The position numbers were made by a program, and so were the translations under genes. From contig MGZB01000018.1 of the NCBI GenBank assembly GCA_001801995.1, positions 62,001 through 126,000 on the forward strand: 64,000 bases of DNA, in the 5' to 3' direction. The notes under the pieces are model-generated. The model had not been told where the DNA came from and made no database searches. It saw only the letters and a list, made by a program, of their open reading frames with translations. Source of the stretch: Gammaproteobacteria bacterium RIFOXYD12_FULL_61_37. Lineage in GTDB: Bacteria; Pseudomonadota; Gammaproteobacteria; Chromatiales; Chromatiaceae. Positions 16,024-25,288 of the stretch are shown here, piece by piece; position 1 is the stretch's first letter; every line of letters begins with the position of its first letter.

Positions 16024-16065
16024 TTTCAGCATGAGTCGTGCCAACCCTGTTTTCTTATGCTGAAA
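16024..16065. repeat. 9-bp inverted repeat flanking the sigma-54 site
   Basis: TTTCAGCAT (16024-16032) and ATGCTGAAA (16057-16065) are perfect complements. The first arm overlaps the -12 element. The pair brackets the sigma-54 core site. It could be an operator or a DNA-bending element. No known protein is assigned. Confidence 0.5.
16028..16043 (-). promoter_or_regulatory. Sigma-54 promoter of glnK-amtB
   Basis: The minus strand reads TGGCACG, 4 nt, ATGCT. The -24 element is perfect and the -12 GC dinucleotide is kept at the correct spacing. It lies about 195 nt before glnK. A 6-bp inverted repeat (16111-16127, GCGCCC and GGGCGC) sits 70-85 nt further upstream, where NtrC dimers normally bind. 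Its match to the NtrC consensus is only partial. Confidence 0.75.
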
Positions 16066-16224
16066 CAAATGGATATGCAGCAATTGCTGCCCAGCGGCTG
16101 GAAATGGCGTGCGCCCTTTTGGGGCGCGGCGAGATTCTGGGCCGGGTGGCTTGCACAATCGCGAGGCGCGGTTTGATCTGTGCCGTCACTGGACAGGCCA
16201 GGCGATGACCGTTAATGTGCCCGC

Positions 16225-16476
16225 ATGGACCCAAAACACCTCGACGATTTGGCGCGGAACCTGATGGATGGCTTGCCGAAAGGCTTTCAGACCCTTCAGG
16301 CGGACGTGGAAAAGAACCTGCATTCCCTGGTGCAGGCGGCGCTCTCGCGTATGAATCTGGTGACCCGCGAGGAATTTGATGTGCAGTCCGCTGTGTTGCG
16401 CCGGACCCGCGAGAAGCTGGACCGGCTTGAAAAACAGCTTGCCGAACTGGAACGCCGGGTTCCAGCCAAACTGTAG
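16225..16476 (+). CDS. ubiK: Ubiquinone biosynthesis accessory factor UbiK
   Basis: An 83-aa protein of the BMFP/YqiC family that binds UbiJ and lipids and aids aerobic ubiquinone synthesis. The N-terminal half is an amphipathic helix (LARNLMDGLPKGFQTLQADV). The C-terminal half is a leucine-zipper-like coiled coil (REKLDRLEKQLAELERRV). The motif VTREEFDVQSAVLRRTREKL is typical. It is divergent from glnK and followed by comM, the order known from Pseudomonas. ubiH, ubiI and coq7 for the same pathway are elsewhere in the window. Confidence 0.92.
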   Translation: MDPKHLDDLARNLMDGLPKGFQTLQADVEKNLHSLVQAALSRMNLVTREEFDVQSAVLRRTREKLDRLEKQLAELERRVPAKL

Positions 16477-16512
16477 CCGAACGGCGCCAAAAGGGTCCGG
16501 CCAGGGAAGGCG

Positions 16513-18024
16513 ATGTCACTTTCACTCATTCATTCAAGGGCTCGCAACGGCATCTCCGCCCCTCTGGTGGCGGTTGAAGTCCATCTTTCCAACGGTCTCC
16601 CCTCTCTCTCCATCGTAGGCCTGCCCGAGAAGGCGGTTCAGGAAAGCAAGGATCGCGTTCGCGGCGCCATCCTCAATAGCGGTTTCGAATTTCCTCCCCG
16701 GCGCATCACTATCAATCTGGCCCCGGCTGATCTCCCCAAGGAGGGCGGCTGCTTCGACTTGCCCATTGCCTTGGGGATCTTGGCGGCCTCGGGCCAGATT
16801 CCGAACCGGGGTCATGAGCGATTGGAGTGCATGGGCGAACTGGCGCTTTCCGGCGAACTGCGTCCAGTGAAGGGGATATTGCCGGCAGCCTTGGCGGCCC
16901 GTGATGCGGGCCATTCCCTTGTGGCTCCCCTCGCCAACAGGGAGGAGGCGGCCCATGTGAGCGGGCTGGATGTGTATGCGGCGGGCCGGTTACTTGATGT
17001 GTGCGCCCATCTGCGCGGCGAAAAGGTCCTGGATACCTGCTCCCGGTCGGCGGGTTCCAAGCCTGGTGCGCCAGTGGCCGACCTGGTGGAGGTGAGGGGT
17101 CAGCCCCATGCCAAGCGAGCCTTGGAGATTTGCGCGGCCGGGGGGCATTCGTTGCTGATGCTTGGCCCGCCGGGGACGGGAAAGTCCATGTTGGCCCGGC
17201 GTTTGCCGGGGATTCTGCCTCCGATGACAGAAAAGGAGGCAATCGAGAGTGCCTCGATCCTGTCCGTCAGTAGCGGGGGCTTTGATCCTGCGGCCTGGGG
17301 TCGGCGTCCCTTCCGTTCACCGCACCATTCCGCTTCCGGCCCTGCCCTGGTAGGAGGTGGGAGCAATCCCCGTCCGGGCGAGATCTCCCTCGCCCATAAC
17401 GGCGTCCTCTTTCTCGACGAGTTGCCGGAATTTGACCGCCGGGTACTGGAGGTACTAAGGGAGCCCTTGGAGAATGGCTGCATAACCATCTCCCGTGCCG
17501 CCCGGCAGGCGGAGTTTCCCGCCCGCTTTCAGTTGGTGGCCGCGATGAATCCCTGCCCTTGCGGTTATCTCGGCGACTCGACCCGGCAATGCCGATGCAC
17601 GGGCGAGCAGATCAGGCAGTATCGCGGAAGAATTTCGGGTCCCCTGCTGGACCGTGTCGATATGCAGATCGAGGTGCCCAAGGTGCCCGCCGATTTATTG
17701 CTCGACCGGTCCCCTGCCGCAAGCGAAGAGCCGAGTTCGACGGTGCGGGCAAGGGTGTCGGAGGCCCGGCGGCGGCAATTGGAGCGGGCGGGTACAGCCA
17801 ACAGCGGGCTCACTCCCACGCAGATCGAGCGGTTCTGTTGGCCGGACGAGCCGGGAATGCGTCTGTTGCAAGGGGCGATGGATAAACTAGGCCTCTCGGC
17901 CCGCGCCTATCACCGGGTGCTCAAAGTGGCGCGGACTGTCGCCGATCTGGCGGGAGAAAATCAGGTCAGGGGGGCCCATGTGGCGGAGGCCATCGGCTAC
18001 CGCCGTTTTGATCGCGAGAGGTAG
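16513..18024 (+). CDS. comM: ComM/YifB AAA+ ATPase (Mg-chelatase-like)
   Basis: A 503-aa hexameric helicase of the ComM type. In naturally competent bacteria it promotes branch migration during integration of incoming DNA. The N-terminal Lon-like domain (GLPSLSIVGLPEKAVQESKDR) is followed by the AAA+ core with Walker A GPPGTGKS, Walker B VLFLDELPEF and the CPCGY plus CRCT cysteine motif near residue 350. The length is normal. It begins 36 bp after ubiK on the same strand. With pilU close by, DNA uptake is plausible but not shown. Confidence 0.94.
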   Translation: MSLSLIHSRARNGISAPLVAVEVHLSNGLPSLSIVGLPEKAVQESKDRVRGAILNSGFEFPPRRITINLAPADLPKEGGCFDLPIALGILAASGQIPNRGHERLECMGELALSGELRPVKGILPAALAARDAGHSLVAPLANREEAAHVSGLDVYAAGRLLDVCAHLRGEKVLDTCSRSAGSKPGAPVADLVEVRGQPHAKRALEICAAGGHSLLMLGPPGTGKSMLARRLPGILPPMTEKEAIESASILSVSSGGFDPAAWGRRPFRSPHHSASGPALVGGGSNPRPGEISLAHNGVLFLDELPEFDRRVLEVLREPLENGCITISRAARQAEFPARFQLVAAMNPCPCGYLGDSTRQCRCTGEQIRQYRGRISGPLLDRVDMQIEVPKVPADLLLDRSPAASEEPSSTVRARVSEARRRQLERAGTANSGLTPTQIERFCWPDEPGMRLLQGAMDKLGLSARAYHRVLKVARTVADLAGENQVRGAHVAEAIGYRRFDRER

Positions 18025-18051
18025 TCACGGAACCTGCTAAAATCCCTCGCC

Positions 18052-19962
18052 ATGCTCAAGTTCAACAATCTCGCGTTACGGCGCGGCACCAAATGCCTTT
18101 TTGAAAAGGCCGATTTCACCATTTTTCCAGGCCAGAAGGTCGGCCTTACCGGGGCCAATGGGTCTGGTAAGTCGAGCCTCTTCGCCTTGATTCTGGGTGA
18201 ATTGCACGCCGATACCGGCGAGTTTTCACTGCCGCCGAAGTGGGAGATCGCCCATGTGGCACAGGAGAGTCCGGCGACCGATAGCTCCGCCATCGACTAT
18301 GTGATTGACGGTGACGCCGGATTGCGCGCAATTCAGCAGTCGCTGGTTGAGGCCGGGGCGGCCGGGGATGGCGCTCGCCAGGCGGTACTCCATGCCGAGC
18401 TGGAGGCGGTTGATGGCTATCGCGCCCCCAGCCGCGCAGCAACCCTGCTGCACGGGCTCGGTTTCAGTTCGCCGGATGAGGTTCGGCCGGTCAAAGCCTT
18501 TTCGGGTGGATGGCGCATGCGGCTCAATCTGGCGCGGGCGCTGATGTGCCGTTCCGATCTTTTGCTGCTGGACGAGCCCACCAATCATCTGGATCTCGAT
18601 GCGGTCATCTGGCTGGAAGATTGGCTGCGAGCCTACCCCGGAACTCTTTTGCTAATCTCCCATGACCGGGATTTTCTCGATACCGTGGTGGATCAGGTGG
18701 CCCATATGGAGCAGGGCCGCATAACCCTCTATAGCGGTAACTACTCCGCCTTCGAGCGGATAAGGTGCGAGCGTCTTGCCCAGCAGCAATCAGCCTTCGA
18801 CAAGCAGCAGCGCGACATCGACCACATCCGCCATTTCGTGGACCGCTTTCGCGCCAAGGCATCAAAGGCCCGGCAGGCACAGAGCCGCCTCAAGGCATTG
18901 CAGCGCATGGAGCAGATCGCACCGGCCCATGTCGATTCCCCCTTTCACTTCGAGTTTCTGCCGCCGGAGAAAAATCCAACCCCCTTGCTGTCCCTTGAAC
19001 GAGCGGTAATGGGTTACTCAGGGAGAGAGGTGCTGACGGTCGAGCGGCTCGTGCTCAACAGCGGCGACCGGATCGGGCTGCTGGGCCATAACGGCGCGGG
19101 CAAATCGACCCTGGTTCGCACCCTGGCGGGCGAACAGCCGCTATTGGATGGGAATCGCTTCGAGGCGCAGGATCTCAAGATTGGGTACTTTGCCCAGCAT
19201 CAACTGGAACAGCTTCATCCCGAGCTTACGCCGGTCGAACATCTGCTGAGACTCGATCCTCGCGCGGCGGAACCGCAACTCCGGAATTTTCTCGGTGGCT
19301 TCGGCTTTTCCGGGGAGCGCGCCCTTGATCCCATCGCTCCCTTTTCCGGCGGGGAGAAGGCCCGTCTGGTGCTGGCCCTGCTGGTCTACCAGAGGCCAAA
19401 TCTGCTGTTGCTGGATGAGCCGACCAACCACCTGGACCTGGAGATGCGCCAGGCCCTGTCGTTTTCTTTGCAGTCCTTCGAAGGCGCGGTGCTCCTGGTT
19501 TCCCATGACCGGCATCTGATGCGCAGCACGGCAGACCTGCTGTGGCTGGTGAATGAGGGTAAGGTGACGGAGTTCCCCGATACCATCGACGACTACCCGC
19601 GCTGGCTGGCCCGGCAGCAATCATTGACCCTGGCGGAAGAGAGGTCGTTGCAGGAGGTGGCGGAACATTCCGCCGCCGGACGCAAGGAACGCAAGCGGCA
19701 GGAAGCGGAGCAACGGCAGCGTTTACAGCCGCTGACCAAGCGCCTCAAGGAGCTGGAACGGGAGCTGGAGGTATTCAACGACCGCAAGGACCTCCTTCAG
19801 CAAAGGCTGTCCGATAGCGATCTTTACGGCGAAAAGCGCAAGGATGAGCTTAAGAGCCTGTTGGCGGAGCGTGCCGGCCTCGACAGGTGCATAGAGGAGG
19901 TGGAAGACACATGGATAAGGATCGGCGAGGAGTTGGAGGAGCTGCAAAAGGCTGAGGGGTAG
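18052..19962 (+). CDS. yheS: ABC-F ribosome-associated ATPase (YheS-like)
   Basis: 636 aa with two ABC cassettes in one chain and no membrane segments, the mark of ABC-F proteins that act in the ribosomal E site on stalled translation. Walker A motifs are GANGSGKSS and GHNGAGKST. The signatures are FSGGWRMRL and FSGGEKARL. The Walker B sites share LLLDEPTNHLDL. The linker between cassettes is helical and basic. The C-terminal 90 residues form a charged coiled coil. Length and C-terminus match YheS better than Uup. It follows comM by 27 bp. Confidence 0.9.
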   Translation: MLKFNNLALRRGTKCLFEKADFTIFPGQKVGLTGANGSGKSSLFALILGELHADTGEFSLPPKWEIAHVAQESPATDSSAIDYVIDGDAGLRAIQQSLVEAGAAGDGARQAVLHAELEAVDGYRAPSRAATLLHGLGFSSPDEVRPVKAFSGGWRMRLNLARALMCRSDLLLLDEPTNHLDLDAVIWLEDWLRAYPGTLLLISHDRDFLDTVVDQVAHMEQGRITLYSGNYSAFERIRCERLAQQQSAFDKQQRDIDHIRHFVDRFRAKASKARQAQSRLKALQRMEQIAPAHVDSPFHFEFLPPEKNPTPLLSLERAVMGYSGREVLTVERLVLNSGDRIGLLGHNGAGKSTLVRTLAGEQPLLDGNRFEAQDLKIGYFAQHQLEQLHPELTPVEHLLRLDPRAAEPQLRNFLGGFGFSGERALDPIAPFSGGEKARLVLALLVYQRPNLLLLDEPTNHLDLEMRQALSFSLQSFEGAVLLVSHDRHLMRSTADLLWLVNEGKVTEFPDTIDDYPRWLARQQSLTLAEERSLQEVAEHSAAGRKERKRQEAEQRQRLQPLTKRLKELERELEVFNDRKDLLQQRLSDSDLYGEKRKDELKSLLAERAGLDRCIEEVEDTWIRIGEELEELQKAEG

Positions 19963-20048
19963 GGGTTGCCTATGGTCCTTCATTATTCATGGTCTTATTC
20001 AAAGATCGGATACTATTGGAAGTTTCCAGAGAAAGTTGTGTAGAGCCG

Positions 20049-21164
20049 ATGGATATCACCCCCTATCTCAAGCTCATGGTGCAAAAGAATGCCTCGGACC
20101 TCTATTTTAGCACAGGGACTCAGGTCCATTTGAAGCTGGAAGGGCGGACCGTGCCGATCGGCGAGACCCGGTTGGGGCCAGGCCTAGTCCGTAAGCTGGC
20201 GTATTCCATCATGAACGATGAGCAGACGCGCGAATTCGATCGCGAAATGGAGTGCAACCTGGCGCTCTCCTCCGAAGGGGTCGGGCGCTTCCGCGTCAAC
20301 ATCTTCCGCCAGCGGGGCGATGTTGCCATGGTGATCCGCTACATCAAGGGAGAGATACCCTCCATCGAGCAGCTCAATCTGCCCTTGGTGCTGAAGGATC
20401 TGGTGATGGAGAAGCGTGGCCTCATCCTCATGGTCGGTTCCACCGGTTCGGGCAAATCCACGTCGCTGGCGTCCATGATCGATCACCGCAATCAACAGCA
20501 GTGCGGCCATATCCTTACGCTGGAAGATCCGATCGAGTTTCTGCATCGCCATAAGAAGTCCATCGTCAATCAGCGCGAGATAGGATTTGACACCAAGTCC
20601 TACGAGGTGGCGCTGAAGAATGCCATGCGCGAGGCCCCGGATGTGATCCTCATCGGTGAAATCCGCGACCGCTCCACCATGGAGCAGGCCATCGCCTATG
20701 CTGAAACCGGTCATCTCTGCATGTCCACCTTGCATGCCAACAACGCCAACCAGGCCCTCGATCGCATCATCAACTTCTTTCCGGATAGCGCCCATCGCCA
20801 GTTGTTTTTGGACCTGTCTCTCAACCTGAAGGCAGTGGTCTCGCAACGTCTGGTCCGAGGAACCGACGGAAAACGGATTGCAGCGGCCGAGGTCATGTTG
20901 CTGACCTCTTATATCAGCGAGCTGATCCAGAAGGGTGATGTCCACGCCATCAAGGAAGCCATGGAGCAAGGGGCTCAGCGGGGCATGCAGACCTTCGATC
21001 AGGCGCTGTTCGAGTTGTACAGCCAAGGCAAAATCGGCCTGGAAGAGGCCCTGCACAATGCCGACTCGCGCAATAATCTCTCCCTTAAAATCCGGCTCGC
21101 GGAGGGGGCGGGGGGCGATCCTGAGTCAACGGATTTTTCGCTTCGCACCGACGACGATTTTTAG
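20049..21164 (+). CDS. pilU: Type IV pilus retraction ATPase PilU
   Basis: A PilT-family hexameric ATPase of 371 aa that supports PilT-driven pilus retraction and twitching. Walker A is GSTGSGKST, the Asp box is in LTLEDPIEF, Walker B is DVILIGEIRD, and the His box is in STLHANNANQALDRI. The PilU type is favoured by the opening MDITPYLKLMVQKNASDLYF and a long acidic C-terminal tail. The frame is open to 19989, but the start at 20049 fits the family. The ribosome site is weak. pilT is not next to it here, unlike in Pseudomonas. Confidence 0.9.
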   Translation: MDITPYLKLMVQKNASDLYFSTGTQVHLKLEGRTVPIGETRLGPGLVRKLAYSIMNDEQTREFDREMECNLALSSEGVGRFRVNIFRQRGDVAMVIRYIKGEIPSIEQLNLPLVLKDLVMEKRGLILMVGSTGSGKSTSLASMIDHRNQQQCGHILTLEDPIEFLHRHKKSIVNQREIGFDTKSYEVALKNAMREAPDVILIGEIRDRSTMEQAIAYAETGHLCMSTLHANNANQALDRIINFFPDSAHRQLFLDLSLNLKAVVSQRLVRGTDGKRIAAAEVMLLTSYISELIQKGDVHAIKEAMEQGAQRGMQTFDQALFELYSQGKIGLEEALHNADSRNNLSLKIRLAEGAGGDPESTDFSLRTDDDF

Positions 21165-21236
21165 CCGGAGCCTGGGCGCTGCTGGCTTCGCCGAGGCGCC
21201 TAGGCTTACAGATTTGTTTTTTATCAAGGGGTTGTA

Positions 21237-23774
21237 ATGACCAATCATATCCGCAAAGAGATGTGCAGTTTCGCGGAGCTTTGCGAATCCAACGGACATA
21301 ACGGGCTGACGGACATGCCGCCACTGGGAATGGATAACAGAAGCCTGACCGAGGACTTCCGCCACTATTTCACCCATACCCTGGGGCGGGATCGTTACTG
21401 TAAATCCACTCACTATCACTACAAGGCTTTGGCTCAGACCTTGCGGGACCGGCTCATGGAGCGCTGGAAAAATACCCGTTATGCCTACGACGAGTCCAAC
21501 TGTAAGCGCACGTTTTATCTCTCCATGGAGTTCCTCATGGGCCGCGCCCTGCGCAATGCCATGCTGAATCTGGATGTGGAGGAAGAGATCCGGGAGGGGC
21601 TTGAGGAATTCGGTCTGAAGCTGGAAGAAATCGTGGAAAGGGAGCCCGACGCCGGTCTCGGCAATGGCGGCTTGGGGCGTTTGGCTGCCTGCTTCCTCGA
21701 TAGTTGCGCCACGTTGCAACTGCCTGTGACGGGTTACGGCATTCGTTATGAGTACGGCATGTTCCGGCAGGTGATCGATAACGGCAATCAGGTCGAAGAG
21801 CCCGATCACTGGCTTAGAGACGGTAACCCTTGGGAAATCGAAAGGCCGGAATATACCCAGCGTATCCACTTCGGCGGGCGTGTCGAACACTTCACCGACC
21901 CCGAGGGGCGGCGGCATGCGCGCTGGGTGGATACCTGCGATGTGCTCGCCGTGCCCTACGACACCCCGATCCCCGGTTACCGCAATGGAACGGTGAATAC
22001 CCTGAGATTGTGGAAGGCGGCCGCCACCGACGAGTTCAACCTGGATGAATTCAACGCCGGTGACTATGCGGATGCAGTTGAGTCCAAGAATCAGGCCGAG
22101 CACATCTCCATGGTGCTCTATCCCAACGACTCCAGCGTTAACGGTAAGGAGCTGCGGCTGAAGCAGCAGTATTTCCTGGCATCCTCCAGCTTGAAGGATG
22201 TCATCCGCGGCTGGAAGCGCGTGCATAAGGATTTTAGGGATTTCTCGGATAAGAATGGCTTCCAGCTCAACGATACCCATCCCACGATTGCCGTGGCCGA
22301 GCTGATGCGCTTGCTGATCGATATCGAGCGGCTGGAGTGGGATGAGGCCTGGGAAGTCGTCACCCGGACTATCGCCTATACCAATCACACCTTGCTTCCC
22401 GAGGCGCTGGAGCGTTGGCCGGTCGCCATGTTCGAGCGGATGCTGCCGAGGCTGTTGGAGATAATTTACGAGATCAACGCCCGTTTTCTCAGCGAGGTTT
22501 CCTCGCGCTGGCCCATGGATAAATTCCGCCTGGGGCGGATGTCCATCATTGAGGAGGGAGATGAGAAGCAGGTACGCATGGCCCACTTGGCCATCGTCGG
22601 CAGTTACTCAGTCAACGGTGTGGCGGAGCTGCATTCCACTCTGCTGAAGGAGGGGTTGTTCAAGGATTTCCATGATCTTTGGCCGGAAAAATTCAATAAC
22701 AAGACCAACGGTGTTACCCAGCGCCGCTGGCTGGCGAACTGTAATCACGGCTTGCGGGATTTGATCAACGGAACCATCGGCGAGGGATGGGTCTATGACC
22801 TGAGCGAGCTGGAGGCATTGAAGCCTTTTGCCCTGGACGCCGCTTTCCAAGAGAAGTGGTCCGAGGTCAAACGTAAGAACAAGGTCCACCTGGCCGAAAT
22901 GGTCTGGCAGGAGTGCGGGGTGCGCTTCGATCCCGATGCCATGTTCGATGTTCAGGTAAAGCGTATCCATGAGTACAAGCGCCAACTGCTGAACGTGCTG
23001 CACGTCATCCACCTCTATGACCGGATCAAGCAGGGCGACATAGAGCAGCGGACCCCGCGTTGCGTACTCATCGGCGGCAAGGCCGCGCCCGGCTACCAAC
23101 GGGCCAAGCTGATCGTCAAACTGATCAATAACGTGGCCAGGGTGATCAACCGCGACCGTGAGGTAAAGGAATACCTGCAACTGGTGTTTTTACCCAATTA
23201 CCGTGTGACGGCCATGGAACATATCTGTCCCGGTACCGATCTTTCCGAACAAATTTCGACGGCGGGCAAAGAGGCCTCGGGAACGGGCAACATGAAGTTC
23301 ATGATGAACGGCGCCCTGACCATCGGCACCCTGGACGGGGCCAATATCGAGATCCGCGAGGCGGTGGGCGAGGACCATTTCTTCCTTTTCGGGCACAACG
23401 CGCGAGAGGTCGCAGCCCTTCAGGGGAATTACGACCCGAACGCCTTTGTCACCGGTAACGAGGATTTTTCCAGGGTCATGGCATTGCTGGAAAATGGCCA
23501 TTTCAATCAGTTTGAGCCGGGCATGTTCGATGAGCTGATCCAATGCATCCGCAATCCTCGTGATCCCTGGGTGGTCGCGGCGGATTTTGCCGGCTATGTG
23601 GAGGCGCAGCGCAAGGCCAACGAGCATTATGGATGGAGTGAACGCTGGGTTCGGAGCAGCATCCTGAATACGGCATCAAGCGGGCGTTTCTCCACGGACC
23701 GCACCATGCAGGAATATAACCGGGAGATATGGAAGTTGACGCCGGTTCGGCCTCTGGTCATGGAAATGGGTTGA
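21237..23774 (+). CDS. glgP: Glycogen/alpha-glucan phosphorylase
   Basis: A PLP enzyme of 845 aa that releases glucose-1-phosphate from glycogen or maltodextrin. The PLP lysine is in EASGTGNMKFMMNGAL, and the N-terminal FYLSMEFLMGRAL and GLGNGGLGRLAACFLDS blocks are conserved. AAGGGG lies 5 nt before the ATG. The next gene, a glutamate dehydrogenase, starts 4 bp after the stop, so the two are very likely cotranscribed. No other glycogen gene is in view. Confidence 0.95.
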   Translation: MTNHIRKEMCSFAELCESNGHNGLTDMPPLGMDNRSLTEDFRHYFTHTLGRDRYCKSTHYHYKALAQTLRDRLMERWKNTRYAYDESNCKRTFYLSMEFLMGRALRNAMLNLDVEEEIREGLEEFGLKLEEIVEREPDAGLGNGGLGRLAACFLDSCATLQLPVTGYGIRYEYGMFRQVIDNGNQVEEPDHWLRDGNPWEIERPEYTQRIHFGGRVEHFTDPEGRRHARWVDTCDVLAVPYDTPIPGYRNGTVNTLRLWKAAATDEFNLDEFNAGDYADAVESKNQAEHISMVLYPNDSSVNGKELRLKQQYFLASSSLKDVIRGWKRVHKDFRDFSDKNGFQLNDTHPTIAVAELMRLLIDIERLEWDEAWEVVTRTIAYTNHTLLPEALERWPVAMFERMLPRLLEIIYEINARFLSEVSSRWPMDKFRLGRMSIIEEGDEKQVRMAHLAIVGSYSVNGVAELHSTLLKEGLFKDFHDLWPEKFNNKTNGVTQRRWLANCNHGLRDLINGTIGEGWVYDLSELEALKPFALDAAFQEKWSEVKRKNKVHLAEMVWQECGVRFDPDAMFDVQVKRIHEYKRQLLNVLHVIHLYDRIKQGDIEQRTPRCVLIGGKAAPGYQRAKLIVKLINNVARVINRDREVKEYLQLVFLPNYRVTAMEHICPGTDLSEQISTAGKEASGTGNMKFMMNGALTIGTLDGANIEIREAVGEDHFFLFGHNAREVAALQGNYDPNAFVTGNEDFSRVMALLENGHFNQFEPGMFDELIQCIRNPRDPWVVAADFAGYVEAQRKANEHYGWSERWVRSSILNTASSGRFSTDRTMQEYNREIWKLTPVRPLVMEMG

Positions 23775-23778
23775 AACG

Positions 23779-25089
23779 ATGGGGCAGCCTTCGCAAGTGG
23801 AAAATCTGAATCCTGCTGAGATCAGCCGGGAGCAATTTCGCCGTGCCAATGCCCACCTGCTGGGATTGAAAAAGGGCTTGGTGGATTTTCTCAACAACCC
23901 CAAACGGATTATTAGTGTCTGTTTTCCCATAGAGATGGCTGACGGGTCGGTGCGGAGCTTCGTCGGGTACCGAGTACTGCACAACAACGTCCTGGGACCC
24001 GGCAAGGGGGGGATTCGCTATCACCCGGATGTGTCGCGCGAGGAAGTGGTCTCCCTGGCCACTTTGATGACGTGGAAATGCGCGTTGGTCAGGATTCCCT
24101 TCGGCGGTGCCAAAGGCGGCGTGATTTGCGATCCCAAAGGGTTGGACAAGGGAGAGCTGCGCCGTATCACCCGGCGCTTCATTGCCGAACTGGCGGATAG
24201 TATTGGCCCCCACACCGATATTCCCGCACCTGATGTCTATACCGATGAGCAGACCATGGCCTGGGTCTTCGACACCTATGACATACTGCATCCCGGCCGT
24301 AACAATCGCCCTGTGGTGACGGGCAAACCCCTGGAGCTGGGCGGTTGTGTCGGCAGGGATGAAGCGGTCGGTCGGGGTCTGCTGTATGTGATCCAGCGAT
24401 TCCTGGATCGGGCAGCGGTTCCCTCTCTGCCCTCCCTGGACGGCGCGCGGGTGGTAGTGCAAGGGCTCGGCCAGGTCGGCCGGGCCACGGCCCGCCTCAT
24501 GAAGGAAGCCGGGGCTGTCATCCATGCCATCAGCGATTCGCAAGGGGGGGTTCAAGCTATCGGCGATGATGGCCTCGATATCGACAGGGTTCTGGAGCAT
24601 AAACGCCAGAACGGAACAGTGGCGGGCCTGCCGGGTACCTGTCCTATCAGCAATAGGGATCTTCTGAGCCTGGAGTGCGACATCCTGGTGCCTGCCGCCC
24701 TGGGAAGCCAGATCCGCGCCGATAACGCGGGTTCAATCCGTTCGAAGATCATCATGGAGGGGGCCAACCGCCCTGTAACACCCGAGGCGGACGATATACT
24801 GAGCCGCAAAGGAATCGTCGTGATCCCCGACATTCTGGCCAACGCGGGCGGTGTCGTCGTCAGCTATTTTGAGTGGGTGCAGAATATTCAGAATCGGGAC
24901 TGGGAGATATCCGAGGTACAGACGCAATTAAAGGAGAAAATGGATTTTGCCGTCGACAAGGTGATAGATCGCTGGAACCAAATGCAATCGGCGGATGAGG
25001 GGCTCTGCCGCGATTTGCGCACGGCGGCCTTGGTCGAGGCCATCGAGCGCATTGCCCGCATCACCCTGCAACGCGGCATATGGCCCTGA
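23779..25089 (+). CDS. Glu/Leu/Phe/Val-family dehydrogenase, probably glutamate
   Basis: A 436-aa amino-acid dehydrogenase that interconverts glutamate and 2-oxoglutarate plus ammonia, or acts on a branched-chain amino acid. The substrate-binding GPGKGGIRYHPDV and the catalytic lysine in GGAKGGV are intact. The nucleotide fold carries VQGLGQVGRATARLM. An ANAGGVVVSYFEW block near residue 355 is typical of glutamate dehydrogenases. Cofactor choice cannot be read safely. It is coupled to glgP by a 4-bp gap with no strong ribosome site of its own. Confidence 0.85.
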   Translation: MGQPSQVENLNPAEISREQFRRANAHLLGLKKGLVDFLNNPKRIISVCFPIEMADGSVRSFVGYRVLHNNVLGPGKGGIRYHPDVSREEVVSLATLMTWKCALVRIPFGGAKGGVICDPKGLDKGELRRITRRFIAELADSIGPHTDIPAPDVYTDEQTMAWVFDTYDILHPGRNNRPVVTGKPLELGGCVGRDEAVGRGLLYVIQRFLDRAAVPSLPSLDGARVVVQGLGQVGRATARLMKEAGAVIHAISDSQGGVQAIGDDGLDIDRVLEHKRQNGTVAGLPGTCPISNRDLLSLECDILVPAALGSQIRADNAGSIRSKIIMEGANRPVTPEADDILSRKGIVVIPDILANAGGVVVSYFEWVQNIQNRDWEISEVQTQLKEKMDFAVDKVIDRWNQMQSADEGLCRDLRTAALVEAIERIARITLQRGIWP

Positions 25090-25120
25090 CGCAGAGTGCA
25101 TCAGCGCCGAGGATTGGATT

Positions 25121-25150
25121 TTCAAACGATCGCCGGTGCGAGGTTATACT
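25121..25150 (+). promoter_or_regulatory. Candidate sigma-70 promoter
   Basis: TTCAAA (25121-25126), 18 nt, TATACT (25145-25150). The -10 is strong and the -35 is fair. Transcription from here would give the gene at 25289 a leader of about 130 nt. Confidence 0.45.
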
Positions 25151-25162
25151 TGAAACATCAGT

Positions 25163-25248
25163 CACGGCCAACACGATACTTAGAAGATTTAAGGCGAGAA
25201 ATACGGGGCCAGCCCTGTGTCAGGGCCACAGGGGTCCGTGGGGCCGTG
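25163..25248 (+). other. Structured mRNA leader, unknown class
   Basis: CACGGCC (25163-25169) pairs perfectly with GGCCGTG (25242-25248). They close a domain that contains two mutually exclusive hairpins using the same 5' arm: CCCTG with CAGGG (25213-25217/25221-25225), or CCCTGTG with CACAGGG (25213-25219/25227-25233). It lies between a candidate promoter and the gene at 25289. It does not match the c-di-GMP, glycine or other riboswitch consensuses that I can recall. Confidence 0.4.
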
Positions 25249-25288
25249 TCGCAGGTCGAGAAAATTCACTAAAAATCGCAACGATCAT

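Noticed and set aside
16111-16127. Firm NtrC binding site
   Set aside because: The inverted repeat sits at a plausible distance from the sigma-54 promoter, but only part of the consensus matches, so it is mentioned only as a possibility.
25163-25248. c-di-GMP riboswitch upstream of the GspG-like gene
   Set aside because: The GC-rich stems drew attention, but the GEMM core sequences are absent, so only an unclassified structured leader is reported.
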